NCBI GenBank assembly: GCA_014378195.1
Contig: JACMOC010000072.1
Location: forward strand, 124,001 to 188,000
Source: Oligoflexus sp.
GTDB lineage: Bacteria; Bdellovibrionota_B; Oligoflexia; Oligoflexales; Oligoflexaceae
Direction of reading: 5' to 3'
DNA length: 64,000 bases
The notes under the pieces were generated by a model. It did no database searches, was not told the DNA's origin, and was given only the letters and a program-made list of their open reading frames with translations. A program made the position numbers and the translations under genes. Shown piece after piece: positions 16,497 through 24,770 of this stretch. The first letter of the stretch is position 1; each line of letters starts with the position of its first letter.

Positions 16497-16743
16497 GAAT
16501 AATTTCATTGGGTTGTGGTGATGATTTGGCTGAAAAAGCGTTGGTACGACTCTCGCATTACTTAGAGTGCCGGGTAGCTGAACTTGTGGTTGTCATAAAG
16601 TTCAAAACACCAGTTTTGTACTCCCTTTTCCAAGCTGCTCTTCCCAACTCTACTTGCTGCCGATCTCATACCAATCAACCAACAATCTACCCGGCCCCTC
16701 GCCTTTGTAAAAAGGCGAACTCCTCTTTTTTCCCCTGGATTGT

Positions 16744-18918
16744 CTACCGCGTTTTATCAGCAACCTGACTCACTATGCTTTCTACGGTATCTCTGAAAAT
16801 AGGCGTATCCTCGGCCGCATTTAAACTGTGCGCCCAAAGCCAATCGCCTTTGCGGTAGATTCGGAGCTTGAGAGCCTTGCCAGTCCATGATTCCGAGGCT
16901 CTCAGTTCCATTGTTTTCCATTTGATATTTTCGAGGCTCTTCAGCATAGGGTGAAGTGCAGCAGGACCGAGCTCCTGCTCTAGAACCGCGCCTCCACTCC
17001 AAAGTATCTGACGATGATTATCGATATTAACGAGACAACCAGCTGTGCCGATCGAGCCCAAATGAGAGCTTAACAAATGAAATACGCTGTCCGGTCCAAA
17101 ACAGAGACTGAGACGAAGCATGATCTCATTCAGAGCCGAGGTCGGATTATGGCCTGAATTGCTCCGTTCCCGCCGTTTTGGTTTGGGATGCAACTCGATG
17201 TCATCATCGTCATCGTCATCGCTAGTGCCATTGACTTCGGGTTTGGCGGCAAATAAATCGATTTGCGTATCCTCTTCATCGGCAAAACTCGGAGCTTTGC
17301 CTGCCGCTCGCAGGACAGGCCGCGGAATAGGCCGCGGCTCATGCGTGATGGGTGGCAAAGTCGTGGGACCGCCATACTGCGAGATTGGGATCTCATCCTC
17401 ATCACTATCAAAATGAAGATCGGCAAGGAGGTCTTTGTCCATACCTCGATCGGCTGCCTTATCGAGTTCGAAAGAGGGTTCGTGCAGAGCCTCTTCGATT
17501 TTCGGCTGGAGTCTCGGCATGGCGCGCGGTTTCGTTTCTTCAAAACCAAACGAACTCATCGGCGGCGGCTCATCGTGAGTGGCTTTTGCAGGGGGCATAT
17601 CATCCATCTCAAACAAAGGCTCGTCATCTTGGGAAACTGCGAGCGAAGCCATGAGTGAGGCTGTGCGCTCGGCATCAAACTCCGATTCCAAAGCCCCTAT
17701 ATTCACGGCATCGTCAGGACCACCGAAGACTTTGTCATCGCCCTGATCATCGAGCTCAGGCACGCTTAACGCCTGTACTGTGGCGAGATCATCATGAACG
17801 ATCGGATCGGGAATGGTTAAGGTATCGATATCGCCATCGAAGCTTATCTCGGATTCGAGTTCTTCTGTATCCATCGCGGCGAGGTCAAGCTCGTCATCAT
17901 CATTGCTTTCGCTTTTATTCTCAAGCGCTTTTTCGTTTTCTTCCTCTAAAACGGCCAGACTCACGTCGAAGTCGAAGGGCTCGTTTTTCGGGTTGGAAAC
18001 CTTTGCCGCAAAAAGATCCGTATCGACGTCTAAGTCCATATCGTCGGTAACCAGCTCAAGTAGGTCTTCCGACTCTTCTTTGGCCGCGGGCGTGCTCATT
18101 CCAAATTCGTCGTCGATGCTACCCGTGTCCAAAAGGGATTTTACGTCAAAGCCATCAAGCTCACTTAGGTCTCCAGCAAACGGGTCGACCTCGGCTCCAT
18201 TGCTCGATTGCATTCCTGCCTTGTTATCCATAGCAAAATCGTTTTCCAGGCTTTTGAAATCCGCGTCGTCTTCAACCTCAAACTCCTCTTCAACCACCTC
18301 AGCATCAAGCTCGTCGTCTTCGACTTCCTCAATTTCGGGTATTGAATCGTAGATCTCTTCAACATGGGCATGACGGGCGCGACTCGGCGTCGGCGCTCTA
18401 TCCTCGCTGCTCTCGAGTTTCTGACGGACCCAGGCCGATTGAGCGTGATTTTGGAGGAAGTGAGTCAACGCGGTTGGCTGAAGTCGGAAGTCAGGATCGA
18501 TCCGGGCGAGGCCTTCATAAAGCTGCGACAGAGGAATAACGACAGGGTTAACTTCGAGTCCAGTGAAGAACTCAAGCTGCTTTAACGTGCTCCGATCCAG
18601 GGGGTCGACAACGCCAACGGTGATTTTACCAGGGTCTTTTTTGAGGGGGATAACTTCAAGTTTGGATACAAGACGTCTATCGACCGAATGAACGGCGGAC
18701 TGATCAAGGTGGGTGAGGAAATCTTTGGGCGCGATCTGATAACGTGTCCGTTCGGCAAAAAATCCAGCCAGTTCGTCTTCATCAAGGAGGCCTATGGCCA
18801 GAATACTCTTTGCAAATGCCCAGCTACCCTGACCACAGGTCTTCGTGATTGTCAGCCTATCCTGCTCGGTGAGAAATCCTTCTTTAACCAAAAGGGAACC
18901 AAGTCCGGATGCACCCAT
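16744..18918 (-). CDS. Large acidic protein with MshEN/GspE-N-like N-terminal domain, no ATPase domain
   Basis: 724 aa. The first ~150 residues resemble the N-terminal domain of type II secretion/type IV pilus ATPases (GLGSLLVKEGFLTEQD, LLDEDELAGFFAERTRYQ, VIPLKKDPGKITVGVVDP). A long, very acidic and probably disordered stretch (about 185-600) follows, including a run of seven Asp in SDDDDDDDIELHP. A compact C-terminal region (about 605-724: MLRLSLCFGPDSVFHLLSSHLG, GTAGCLVNIDNHRQILWSGG) is unrecognised. No Walker A is present, so it is not a secretion ATPase. Comparable proteins in deltaproteobacteria combine such domains in polarity or secretion control, but the role here is unknown. No signal peptide. 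Confidence 0.72.
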   Translation of the reverse strand: MGASGLGSLLVKEGFLTEQDRLTITKTCGQGSWAFAKSILAIGLLDEDELAGFFAERTRYQIAPKDFLTHLDQSAVHSVDRRLVSKLEVIPLKKDPGKITVGVVDPLDRSTLKQLEFFTGLEVNPVVIPLSQLYEGLARIDPDFRLQPTALTHFLQNHAQSAWVRQKLESSEDRAPTPSRARHAHVEEIYDSIPEIEEVEDDELDAEVVEEEFEVEDDADFKSLENDFAMDNKAGMQSSNGAEVDPFAGDLSELDGFDVKSLLDTGSIDDEFGMSTPAAKEESEDLLELVTDDMDLDVDTDLFAAKVSNPKNEPFDFDVSLAVLEEENEKALENKSESNDDDELDLAAMDTEELESEISFDGDIDTLTIPDPIVHDDLATVQALSVPELDDQGDDKVFGGPDDAVNIGALESEFDAERTASLMASLAVSQDDEPLFEMDDMPPAKATHDEPPPMSSFGFEETKPRAMPRLQPKIEEALHEPSFELDKAADRGMDKDLLADLHFDSDEDEIPISQYGGPTTLPPITHEPRPIPRPVLRAAGKAPSFADEEDTQIDLFAAKPEVNGTSDDDDDDDIELHPKPKRRERSNSGHNPTSALNEIMLRLSLCFGPDSVFHLLSSHLGSIGTAGCLVNIDNHRQILWSGGAVLEQELGPAALHPMLKSLENIKWKTMELRASESWTGKALKLRIYRKGDWLWAHSLNAAEDTPIFRDTVESIVSQVADKTR

Positions 18919-19038
18919 GTTGTCCTCTGCGATCCTTAAGGGGGCACCTCAAAGGGGCCCGTGATTTCCAGCCTCTGGCGTAGGTCTCAAAGCCGCTCAG
19001 AGCGGGCCGGAGTCCTTGAATTCTACTAGGCAAAGGGC

Positions 19039-19057
19039 TGATAGATCTATACTATCA
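19039..19057. promoter_or_regulatory. Inverted repeat between divergent genes
   Basis: TGATAG and CTATCA flank 7 nt in the 193-nt space between the acidic protein gene and the YfgM-like gene, 55 nt before the latter's start. It could be an operator, but no cognate regulator is known. Confidence 0.2.
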
Positions 19058-19111
19058 CAGATTGCAACATCGCGCTTTTATGCGTAAATATGACGGAAAC
19101 AAGAGGACTAT

Positions 19112-19921
19112 ATGGCTAGCGATAAGAGCAAAACCCTAGATGCGCCCGATGCTTTTCAGGTTCAGGCTTTAAGCGTCATGGACCGCGCGGCTCGAAACCC
19201 TAAACCGATCTTGATCGGCGGGGGTATAGTTTTGGCCCTCTTGGTCGGCGGTTATGCCGTTAAATATTTCAAAGAAAACACGCTCGAAAAACGCCAGGAT
19301 GCAGTGTCCGAAGTCGACCGTGTTTACGAAGCTGAGATGAAAAAAGTCACGGATCAGCGCGAAGCCCTTGAGAAGCAACGCGATGTCCTGGTTGCCAAAC
19401 AACCCAAGCCAGCCGAAGGCCAAGCCCCGGTTGAGACCCCTGAAGTCAAAGCCCTTAACACTCAAATCAAAGCGCTCGCAGCCGATCACACGGCTTCCTC
19501 GGCGAAGTATCTAGAATTTTATAAGGCGAATTCAAAGTCGCCTGAAGGTCTGGCCGCCGGCCTCAAACACGCGTCTTTTGCTGCCGAAAAAGGCGATCTG
19601 GATACTGCGCGTACCGAACTCAACACGATCGTCTCAGACTCCAAGTCTGAGAACGTTATTCATGTGCAAAGCCTTCTCATGCTGATTTCCATCGAAGAAG
19701 ATAAAAACGATTTGGATAATGCTGCAAAACACGCGGACGATTTGATTGGTTCTGTCGGACCCGAACTCATGCCGCGTGCGCTGTTGACAAAGAGCCAGGT
19801 GTTGTTCTTGAAAAAGGACTTCGTCGAGGCCAAAAAAGTTCTGGATAAGCTAGTTAACGATCATGGTACAAGTCCTGAAGCAGAACGAGCTCGCGGTTTG
19901 TTAGCCCTGATTCCTGCGTAG
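19112..19921 (+). CDS. YfgM-like membrane-anchored TPR protein
   Basis: 269 aa with a single membrane segment near residues 33-50 (LIGGGIVLALLVGGYAVKYF) and no cleavable signal. A charged helical stretch and TPR-like repeats (GDLDTARTELNTIVSD, DLDNAAKHADDLIGS, DFVEAKKVLDKLVNDHG) face the periplasm. YfgM-type proteins work with the Sec translocon and periplasmic chaperones and are often encoded just before bamB, as here (next start 15 nt downstream). In many proteobacteria der also follows; in this window der is a few kb away on the other strand. The assignment rests on topology and synteny. Confidence 0.78.
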   Translation: MASDKSKTLDAPDAFQVQALSVMDRAARNPKPILIGGGIVLALLVGGYAVKYFKENTLEKRQDAVSEVDRVYEAEMKKVTDQREALEKQRDVLVAKQPKPAEGQAPVETPEVKALNTQIKALAADHTASSAKYLEFYKANSKSPEGLAAGLKHASFAAEKGDLDTARTELNTIVSDSKSENVIHVQSLLMLISIEEDKNDLDNAAKHADDLIGSVGPELMPRALLTKSQVLFLKKDFVEAKKVLDKLVNDHGTSPEAERARGLLALIPA

Positions 19922-19936
19922 TTTTAAGAGGCATTT

Positions 19937-21079
19937 GTGAAAGAGTTTTTTTGGTCCGTATTTATGCTGGGACTGCTTGCGAGTTCCTGTGCTACGCCTG
20001 CCGCCGCACCGAAGGATGAGGTGCAAGGCTGCGATTTGGACGGCGCCCACTGTCGTCCTTTTCGTACAGGCATGATCAAGTTCGAACCTGATCTTGATGC
20101 ACAAAAACCGCTGGGCACTATTGATGAGGCCGGCTGGACACTCGCGAATCAGACCATCATCGGCTCCTTCAAAGACCGTTGGGTCACGGGGTTTGACCTC
20201 AAACGCAAGCAGCACATCTGGTGGCTTGAGACCAAAGCGGACCTTACGGCTCCGGTCGAAGTCTTCGGCAGTTTCGGTATCGTTGCTCTGCGCGACGGCC
20301 GTCTGCTCAAGATTGACGTGACCACTGGCAAGGTCATTTGGGAAAATCACCTGACGCAATTTGTGGCGACCAAAGTTGTCCTTTCGGGAACATCACTCCT
20401 TGCTTACACGGTCGACCAAAAACTCTATTCGATCGATTTTCAAGCGGGCCAAACTCTCTGGGCTTATGATGCGGCGAGTTCGCCCAATCTTCTGATTCGC
20501 ACCGGAGCTGCACCTCAGGTTGTAGGCAACGAAGTGTTTATCGGCAGCGTGGAAGGCGACATTCGCTCGATTCATATCGCAAGCGGCAAAGAAAACTGGC
20601 GTTTACGACCAGGAAAAGATGATTTCCGGTTTAAAGATATCGTCGGCGAAATTGGAGTGGGGACGAACCAGATCTACGCGACGCGTTATGATGGTTTGAT
20701 CTTCGGAATCGATATTCAAGCCAAGCCGAACGGCACTCTTTGGGAAGTGACTGCGCCTAGCATTACGACTTCGGCCTACCGCGATGGAACAATGTATATC
20801 GGTAGCATGAACGGCGAACTTTTAGCCATTCAAGCCAGCAACGGTCGACAGCTTTGGAAAGCCAAACTGGGGCAATCGATCAAGTCTTTGACTGTCGGCG
20901 AAAAAGCAATATTTGTCGGAGGAAGTCAGGGGCGAATCTCCGCTGTTGCACTCTCCGGTGGACAATTGCTCTGGCACGACGATCTCGGCGGAAACGTTAC
21001 AAAACAACCCTTTGTTTTGGACGATGAGATCTACTTCTCGACCGGACTCAAGGTGATTTACAGCTACAAAATCCTTTAG
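19937..21079 (+). CDS. bamB: Outer membrane assembly lipoprotein BamB-like (PQQ-type beta-propeller)
   Basis: 380 aa from a GTG start with AAGAGG upstream. The signal peptide ends in the lipobox LASSC (Cys18). The body is a beta-propeller with repeated PQQ/WD-like blades: GRLLKIDVTTGKVIWENH, QKLYSIDFQAGQTLWAYD, GDIRSIHIASGKENWRL, GELLAIQASNGRQLWKAK and GRISAVALSGGQLLWHDD. Such lipoproteins support the BAM machine that inserts outer-membrane barrels. It is downstream of the YfgM-like gene, the common arrangement. Its terminator lies within the 3' end of the convergent manC gene. Confidence 0.85.
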   Translation: MKEFFWSVFMLGLLASSCATPAAAPKDEVQGCDLDGAHCRPFRTGMIKFEPDLDAQKPLGTIDEAGWTLANQTIIGSFKDRWVTGFDLKRKQHIWWLETKADLTAPVEVFGSFGIVALRDGRLLKIDVTTGKVIWENHLTQFVATKVVLSGTSLLAYTVDQKLYSIDFQAGQTLWAYDAASSPNLLIRTGAAPQVVGNEVFIGSVEGDIRSIHIASGKENWRLRPGKDDFRFKDIVGEIGVGTNQIYATRYDGLIFGIDIQAKPNGTLWEVTAPSITTSAYRDGTMYIGSMNGELLAIQASNGRQLWKAKLGQSIKSLTVGEKAIFVGGSQGRISAVALSGGQLLWHDDLGGNVTKQPFVLDDEIYFSTGLKVIYSYKIL

Positions 21080-21091
21080 TTTTAGCTCGGC

Positions 21092-22210
21092 TCAAACGAG
21101 GTCGGTACGGCCTCGTTTTTTGAGCTCTTCCACAATGTATTTCACGTCTTGCGCTCTTTCCTTCGGGCACACCAAAATCGAACCTTCCGAACAGACGATA
21201 ATCATATCCTTCACACCGATACACGCAACGAGCTTGGCATCGCTATCAACCGTTGTGCCTTCGGAATCGATTTGAATCACGTCACCGTAAAAGAGGTTGT
21301 TTTGAGCGTCCGTTGGGAATGACAACGCGAGGGCATCCCAACTCCCGACATCCTTCCAGCCTATATCCGCTTCCACGACACTGACTTTGCTGCTTTTCTC
21401 AAGAACCGCAGGATCGATTGCGATCGATTTTAGGCCTTGATAGGTGGCTGAGAAGAGTTCTTTCGGGATCTTTGCAAAACTCGAGTGCTGCCCTCGCGCT
21501 GTGCTCAGGTCTTTGATCGATTGGGGAACAAACGTTTTGAGTTCGTCGAGTATAGTCGATATCTGCCAGGCAAAAATCCCTGAATTCCAGAGGAATCGTT
21601 TGGTTGCGATATACTCGGCTGCGACCTTCGCATCCGGCTTTTCGCGGAAGCTACTGACTTTGTAGGTAGTCTCAAGCCCCGGTAGAGCATTGCCTTTTTC
21701 CATATAACCGTACCCCGTCTCAGGATATTCGGGTGTGATTCCGAGTAACGTGAGGTAACCCTGGGCAGCCGAGGCGACCATAGACTTTATCGTATCAACG
21801 AAGACATCCATGCGTTTAATCAAAGCATCGGCATGAAGAGACAGCATAATTGGGTTTTCGATCCCCTGCTCTTTCGCCAGGAGTTCGATTTCCAATGCAG
21901 CTAAAGCCAGGGCATTGGCCGTATTTTTAGCCGCTGGTTCTGCAAGATAATGGTCGCATAGGCCCGTGGTCATCTTCACTGTCGTTGAAAGTTGGTCCAC
22001 GTGAGTCACGACTATACGGCGATTCGCAGGGACAAGGCCGTCCAGACGACGAAGCGTGAGCTCGATCATCGTAAAATCATTATCCCCAATCTGGCAAAGC
22101 TGCTTCGGGCGATTGTGCCGAGATTTTGGCCAAAAACGCGTGCCGCTCCCCCCTGCAAGAATCACTGCAAAAACATTGGCTGGTAAAGGCGAGGATTGAG
22201 TTGATGGCAC
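21092..22210 (-). CDS. Mannose-1-phosphate guanylyltransferase (ManC/ManB-type, no isomerase domain)
   Basis: 372 aa. The nucleotidyltransferase signature AVILAGGSGTRFWPKSR lies at about 15-31, with PKQLCQIG after it. Others are SLHADALIK, ETGYGYMEKG and FREKPDAKVAAEYI, then IGWKDVGSWDAL. These fit GDP-mannose pyrophosphorylase, which makes GDP-mannose for surface glycans. The C-terminal cupin isomerase of bifunctional AlgA/ManC is absent. The start is GTG at 22210 with AGGAG 6 nt upstream, 3 nt after the preceding gene's stop, so the two are probably one operon. Confidence 0.88.
   Translation of the reverse strand: MPSTQSSPLPANVFAVILAGGSGTRFWPKSRHNRPKQLCQIGDNDFTMIELTLRRLDGLVPANRRIVVTHVDQLSTTVKMTTGLCDHYLAEPAAKNTANALALAALEIELLAKEQGIENPIMLSLHADALIKRMDVFVDTIKSMVASAAQGYLTLLGITPEYPETGYGYMEKGNALPGLETTYKVSSFREKPDAKVAAEYIATKRFLWNSGIFAWQISTILDELKTFVPQSIKDLSTARGQHSSFAKIPKELFSATYQGLKSIAIDPAVLEKSSKVSVVEADIGWKDVGSWDALALSFPTDAQNNLFYGDVIQIDSEGTTVDSDAKLVACIGVKDMIIVCSEGSILVCPKERAQDVKYIVEELKKRGRTDLV
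21094..21121 (+). terminator. Terminator of bamB inside the 3' end of manC
   Basis: AAACGAGG (21094-21101) pairs with CCTCGTTT (21111-21118) around a 9-nt loop, followed by T to 21121. The same bases encode the last residues (KKRGRTDLV) and stop of the opposing guanylyltransferase gene. Confidence 0.85.
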
Positions 22211-22213
22211 GCG

Positions 22214-23545
22214 TTACTCCTGGTCGTGAGTCGGAGCGGACGTATTGGGCTCCTGAGCCTGTGTCGCAACATTGTAGTCCGCAGGTTTTGAAAGAAGAAG
22301 ATTTTTTTTGAGATGCTCTGAAAATCCCCGCAGATAGAGGGGAGTACTCGGAAGCGCAGAAAGTGCTTCGATGATTTCAAGTCCGTAATTACGGATGATA
22401 CGCGCCTTTTGTGGCTGCGAATTGTGCAGCTCCCTGTAGGTGTCATTATAGAGAGAGGCTAACCACCAAAGGCTATAGGGCAATGCAGGACTGTCGGAGT
22501 GATTTGTACAGTAAGCTTGCCAGGTTTCCAGGAGCTTTTGTTTGTCGCCTGACAGAGTAAGAGCAATCCAGTCTTTCTGGGAAGATGTTGCGGCCAGCAT
22601 CGTGTCGTGATCGATGAGCGCATCATGATTGATGGGGTAATCAAATATCGCATAGTCCTCATCCGCCGTCACGCGGCTTACTGCAAAATCACTGCGGGGA
22701 TTGAAGGCATAGAAATTGTGGTAGCGATAGAACTCTTTGGGATCCAATTCGTTTTGAAACGGCATTGCGAAAAAATAGATAAAGTTGGGAGCATCGCTGA
22801 CGTGGGATAAGCTCACGGTGATTTTGGTTTCCGCGCTTAACCTAGGGAAAAACTTCTCCCTCACCTTCGGCAGGAGATTGACGATATGGTTATCCGTCAG
22901 GTTCCAATAATAGAGGCCATCATCGTAACGTTTGGATCCACTAGCCGTAAAAATAATTTCAAATCCGCCCGGCAACCACAAAAATTCTTCGACGGCATCA
23001 TGGGTCGAAATCATAAAAAATTCAGGATCATCGTGGCTCTGGATGAGGAGACGTTTGCTGCCTCCGCGAAACCGTGATTTTAAAGATGCAACGAGGCTGC
23101 CGCGTGAGGATTCCACTCCCTCGAGAAACGAACTCTGATAAAAATTGAGTACACTTTCGTTCATCGTTTCACCGCGAAGCGAAGACGCGGGGTAGGCAAT
23201 TCCTTTACCGTAACTTTCATCCCGGCTTATCAAAACGGTATTTTCCATGGCATCGCGCCCAAAGGATTTTAGGACAAAGGCCTCTTCGGTAAGGGGCTGA
23301 TAGAATAATGCGTGCCCATAACTATCATGGAGGTCGGGTCTTTGGCCGTGTGAGTAAGCGTAGGTCCTGACTTCGGCAAGAGTCTCCGGCAAGCGGCCCT
23401 GCGCCTTCTGAAAACGAGTCACCCAGTCCCCGGTCCTGTTCAAGGTCGCATGGTTGCTCGACCACGGATGACCACTCCAGGCCGTGAAGGCTGTGAGGAC
23501 TATCCAAAGCAAAGGCAGGATAAGTAAGAGAGATCTCGCACGCAT
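22214..23545 (-). CDS. Membrane-anchored/exported protein with GspG-like segment, unknown
   Basis: 443 aa. An N-terminal hydrophobic segment (about 5-23, LLLILPLLWIVLTAFTAW) serves as signal or anchor. Residues ~48-100 (GRLPETLAEVRTYAY, DSYGHALFYQPL, FVLKSFGRDA) follow the pattern of the C-terminal part of major pseudopilin GspG (Leu-Pro, DxxG.x..Y, F.L.S.G.DG). A prepilin-peptidase site is missing. The remaining 340 residues (FEIIFTASGSKRYDDG, NFYAFNPRSDF, PLYLRGFSEHL) are not recognised. It lies 3 nt upstream of the guanylyltransferase, so a link to surface polysaccharide is possible but unproven. Confidence 0.65.
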   Translation of the reverse strand: MRARSLLLILPLLWIVLTAFTAWSGHPWSSNHATLNRTGDWVTRFQKAQGRLPETLAEVRTYAYSHGQRPDLHDSYGHALFYQPLTEEAFVLKSFGRDAMENTVLISRDESYGKGIAYPASSLRGETMNESVLNFYQSSFLEGVESSRGSLVASLKSRFRGGSKRLLIQSHDDPEFFMISTHDAVEEFLWLPGGFEIIFTASGSKRYDDGLYYWNLTDNHIVNLLPKVREKFFPRLSAETKITVSLSHVSDAPNFIYFFAMPFQNELDPKEFYRYHNFYAFNPRSDFAVSRVTADEDYAIFDYPINHDALIDHDTMLAATSSQKDWIALTLSGDKQKLLETWQAYCTNHSDSPALPYSLWWLASLYNDTYRELHNSQPQKARIIRNYGLEIIEALSALPSTPLYLRGFSEHLKKNLLLSKPADYNVATQAQEPNTSAPTHDQE

Positions 23546-23686
23546 ATGGGAAACCTTGGGCTAATTGCAGGTTGACCTCGAGCAAAAAGCCTGAGGGGGG
23601 CAGTCTCCGCAAACAATCTATAGTATAATCTTCGTAAGGCAACACGTTCTCTATATCTTAGACCTGACAGAAGACAAGGTAAAGGC

Positions 23687-24280
23687 ATGCGTATGGTATC
23701 TACTTTGTTAAAAGCATTCTTAGTCATTGGAAGCTTTGCGGCATTTCCTTTGATGGCCGTCGAAAAAGGCAATCTTTCTGGTTTCAATACAGGGGATTCT
23801 TCGTTCACCGAGATGCGGGCGGAAGATGATGCTGTCAGGGTTAAAGTTCCCTTGAAGATGACCCTCTTCGAACAGATCATAGTCAAGAATCAGGATGGCA
23901 TTCGCCGCATAGAGCACAAGCCGTTGACGCCGATCCGTTATAACTTCAAAGCTACGATCGATCGCACGAACCATTTTTATGTATCTGATTATCATGTGGA
24001 AACAGTCCCTGTGAAATGGGAGCACGATAGCAAAGAATGGACGCTCACCGTACATTTCTACAAACGCTTCGGCGATGGCCAGGAGCTTGAAGAAAGCGTG
24101 GGCAGCATGGATATCAAAGGCAAGCTTGAAGGCAGCCAAAAGCTTTATACGCTCAAAGCCCGCGGTCAGCAGAGTTTCAAGAATAAGCAGGGTTTTCCCC
24201 AGCTCGTGGTTGAAATTGACTCGAAAGCTGGTGCCGAAAAAGGTAATATTGCTCGCCGTGACGCTCCGGTAGCTCAATAA
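23687..24280 (+). CDS. Exported protein, unknown
   Basis: 197 aa with a signal peptide (MRMVSTLLKAFLVIGSFAAFPLMA, cut near AVEKG). The mature part is mostly beta (YNFKATIDRTNHFYVSDYHVE, WEHDSKEWTLTVHFYKRF, QQSFKNKQGFPQLVVEID), with no cysteine and no recognised motif. The ATG at 23687 has AAGGTAAAGG nearby. The globin gene starts 29 nt downstream on the same strand with GGAGGT, so they may share a transcript. Confidence 0.7.
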   Translation: MRMVSTLLKAFLVIGSFAAFPLMAVEKGNLSGFNTGDSSFTEMRAEDDAVRVKVPLKMTLFEQIIVKNQDGIRRIEHKPLTPIRYNFKATIDRTNHFYVSDYHVETVPVKWEHDSKEWTLTVHFYKRFGDGQELEESVGSMDIKGKLEGSQKLYTLKARGQQSFKNKQGFPQLVVEIDSKAGAEKGNIARRDAPVAQ

Positions 24281-24309
24281 CTCGGCCCCCGTCACGCGGA
24301 GGTATCCCT

Positions 24310-24684
24310 ATGCCACGCAATCTTTACGACGAAATCGGTCCTGATCGCATCGCCGTTATCCTCAAAAATTTTTATGAACGCTGTTTTGAAGATGTCATGA
24401 TTGGTCATTTCTTCTTTGAGAAAAACCATGACGAACTTCTAAAGCATCAATTGAATTTCGCCACCGGCATGCTCGGTGGCCCTGTTTCCTACCAAGGGCG
24501 CCCCCTGGCGCCACTCCACCAAAGTCTCCCTATTCGCAGTCCTCACTTTGCTCGGCGGCGTCAGATCCTGATCGAAACGATGACGGATTTTGGGCTGGCT
24601 CAGAACCTCATCGACGGCTGGGTCGCTTTGGAAGAAAGACTCAAACCACTTATACTCCAAGACTCAGGCAATTGCCGGTCTTGA
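24310..24684 (+). CDS. Truncated haemoglobin-like globin
   Basis: 124 aa, the normal length. The pattern LYDEIGPDRIAVILKNFYER, GHFFFEKNHDELLKHQLNF, LGGPVSYQGRPLAPLHQSLPI and HFARRR follows bacterial truncated globins, with His70 in PLHQSLPI as the likely proximal haem ligand. Such proteins bind O2 or NO, or act in haem-linked redox chemistry in the cytoplasm. It ends at the bidirectional terminator at 24717-24754. The subgroup is not assigned. Confidence 0.82.
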   Translation: MPRNLYDEIGPDRIAVILKNFYERCFEDVMIGHFFFEKNHDELLKHQLNFATGMLGGPVSYQGRPLAPLHQSLPIRSPHFARRRQILIETMTDFGLAQNLIDGWVALEERLKPLILQDSGNCRS

Positions 24685-24716
24685 GCATGCCGCTTTAAAA
24701 AATGTAACACTCAAAA

Positions 24717-24754
24717 ACAAAAAGGCGCCATCCACAAGGAAAGGCGCCTTTTTC
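24717..24754. terminator. Bidirectional intrinsic terminator
   Basis: AAAGGCGCC (24721-24729) pairs with GGCGCCTTT (24743-24751), flanked by A-rich sequence on the left and T-rich on the right. It can stop the globin transcript on + and the der transcript on -. Confidence 0.9.
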
Positions 24755-24770
24755 AATGTCTCGCTAACGA

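Noticed and set aside
17813..18352. Ser-rich 179-codon plus-strand frame
   Set aside because: Its serine runs are the reverse complement of Asp/Glu-rich codons in the acidic protein.
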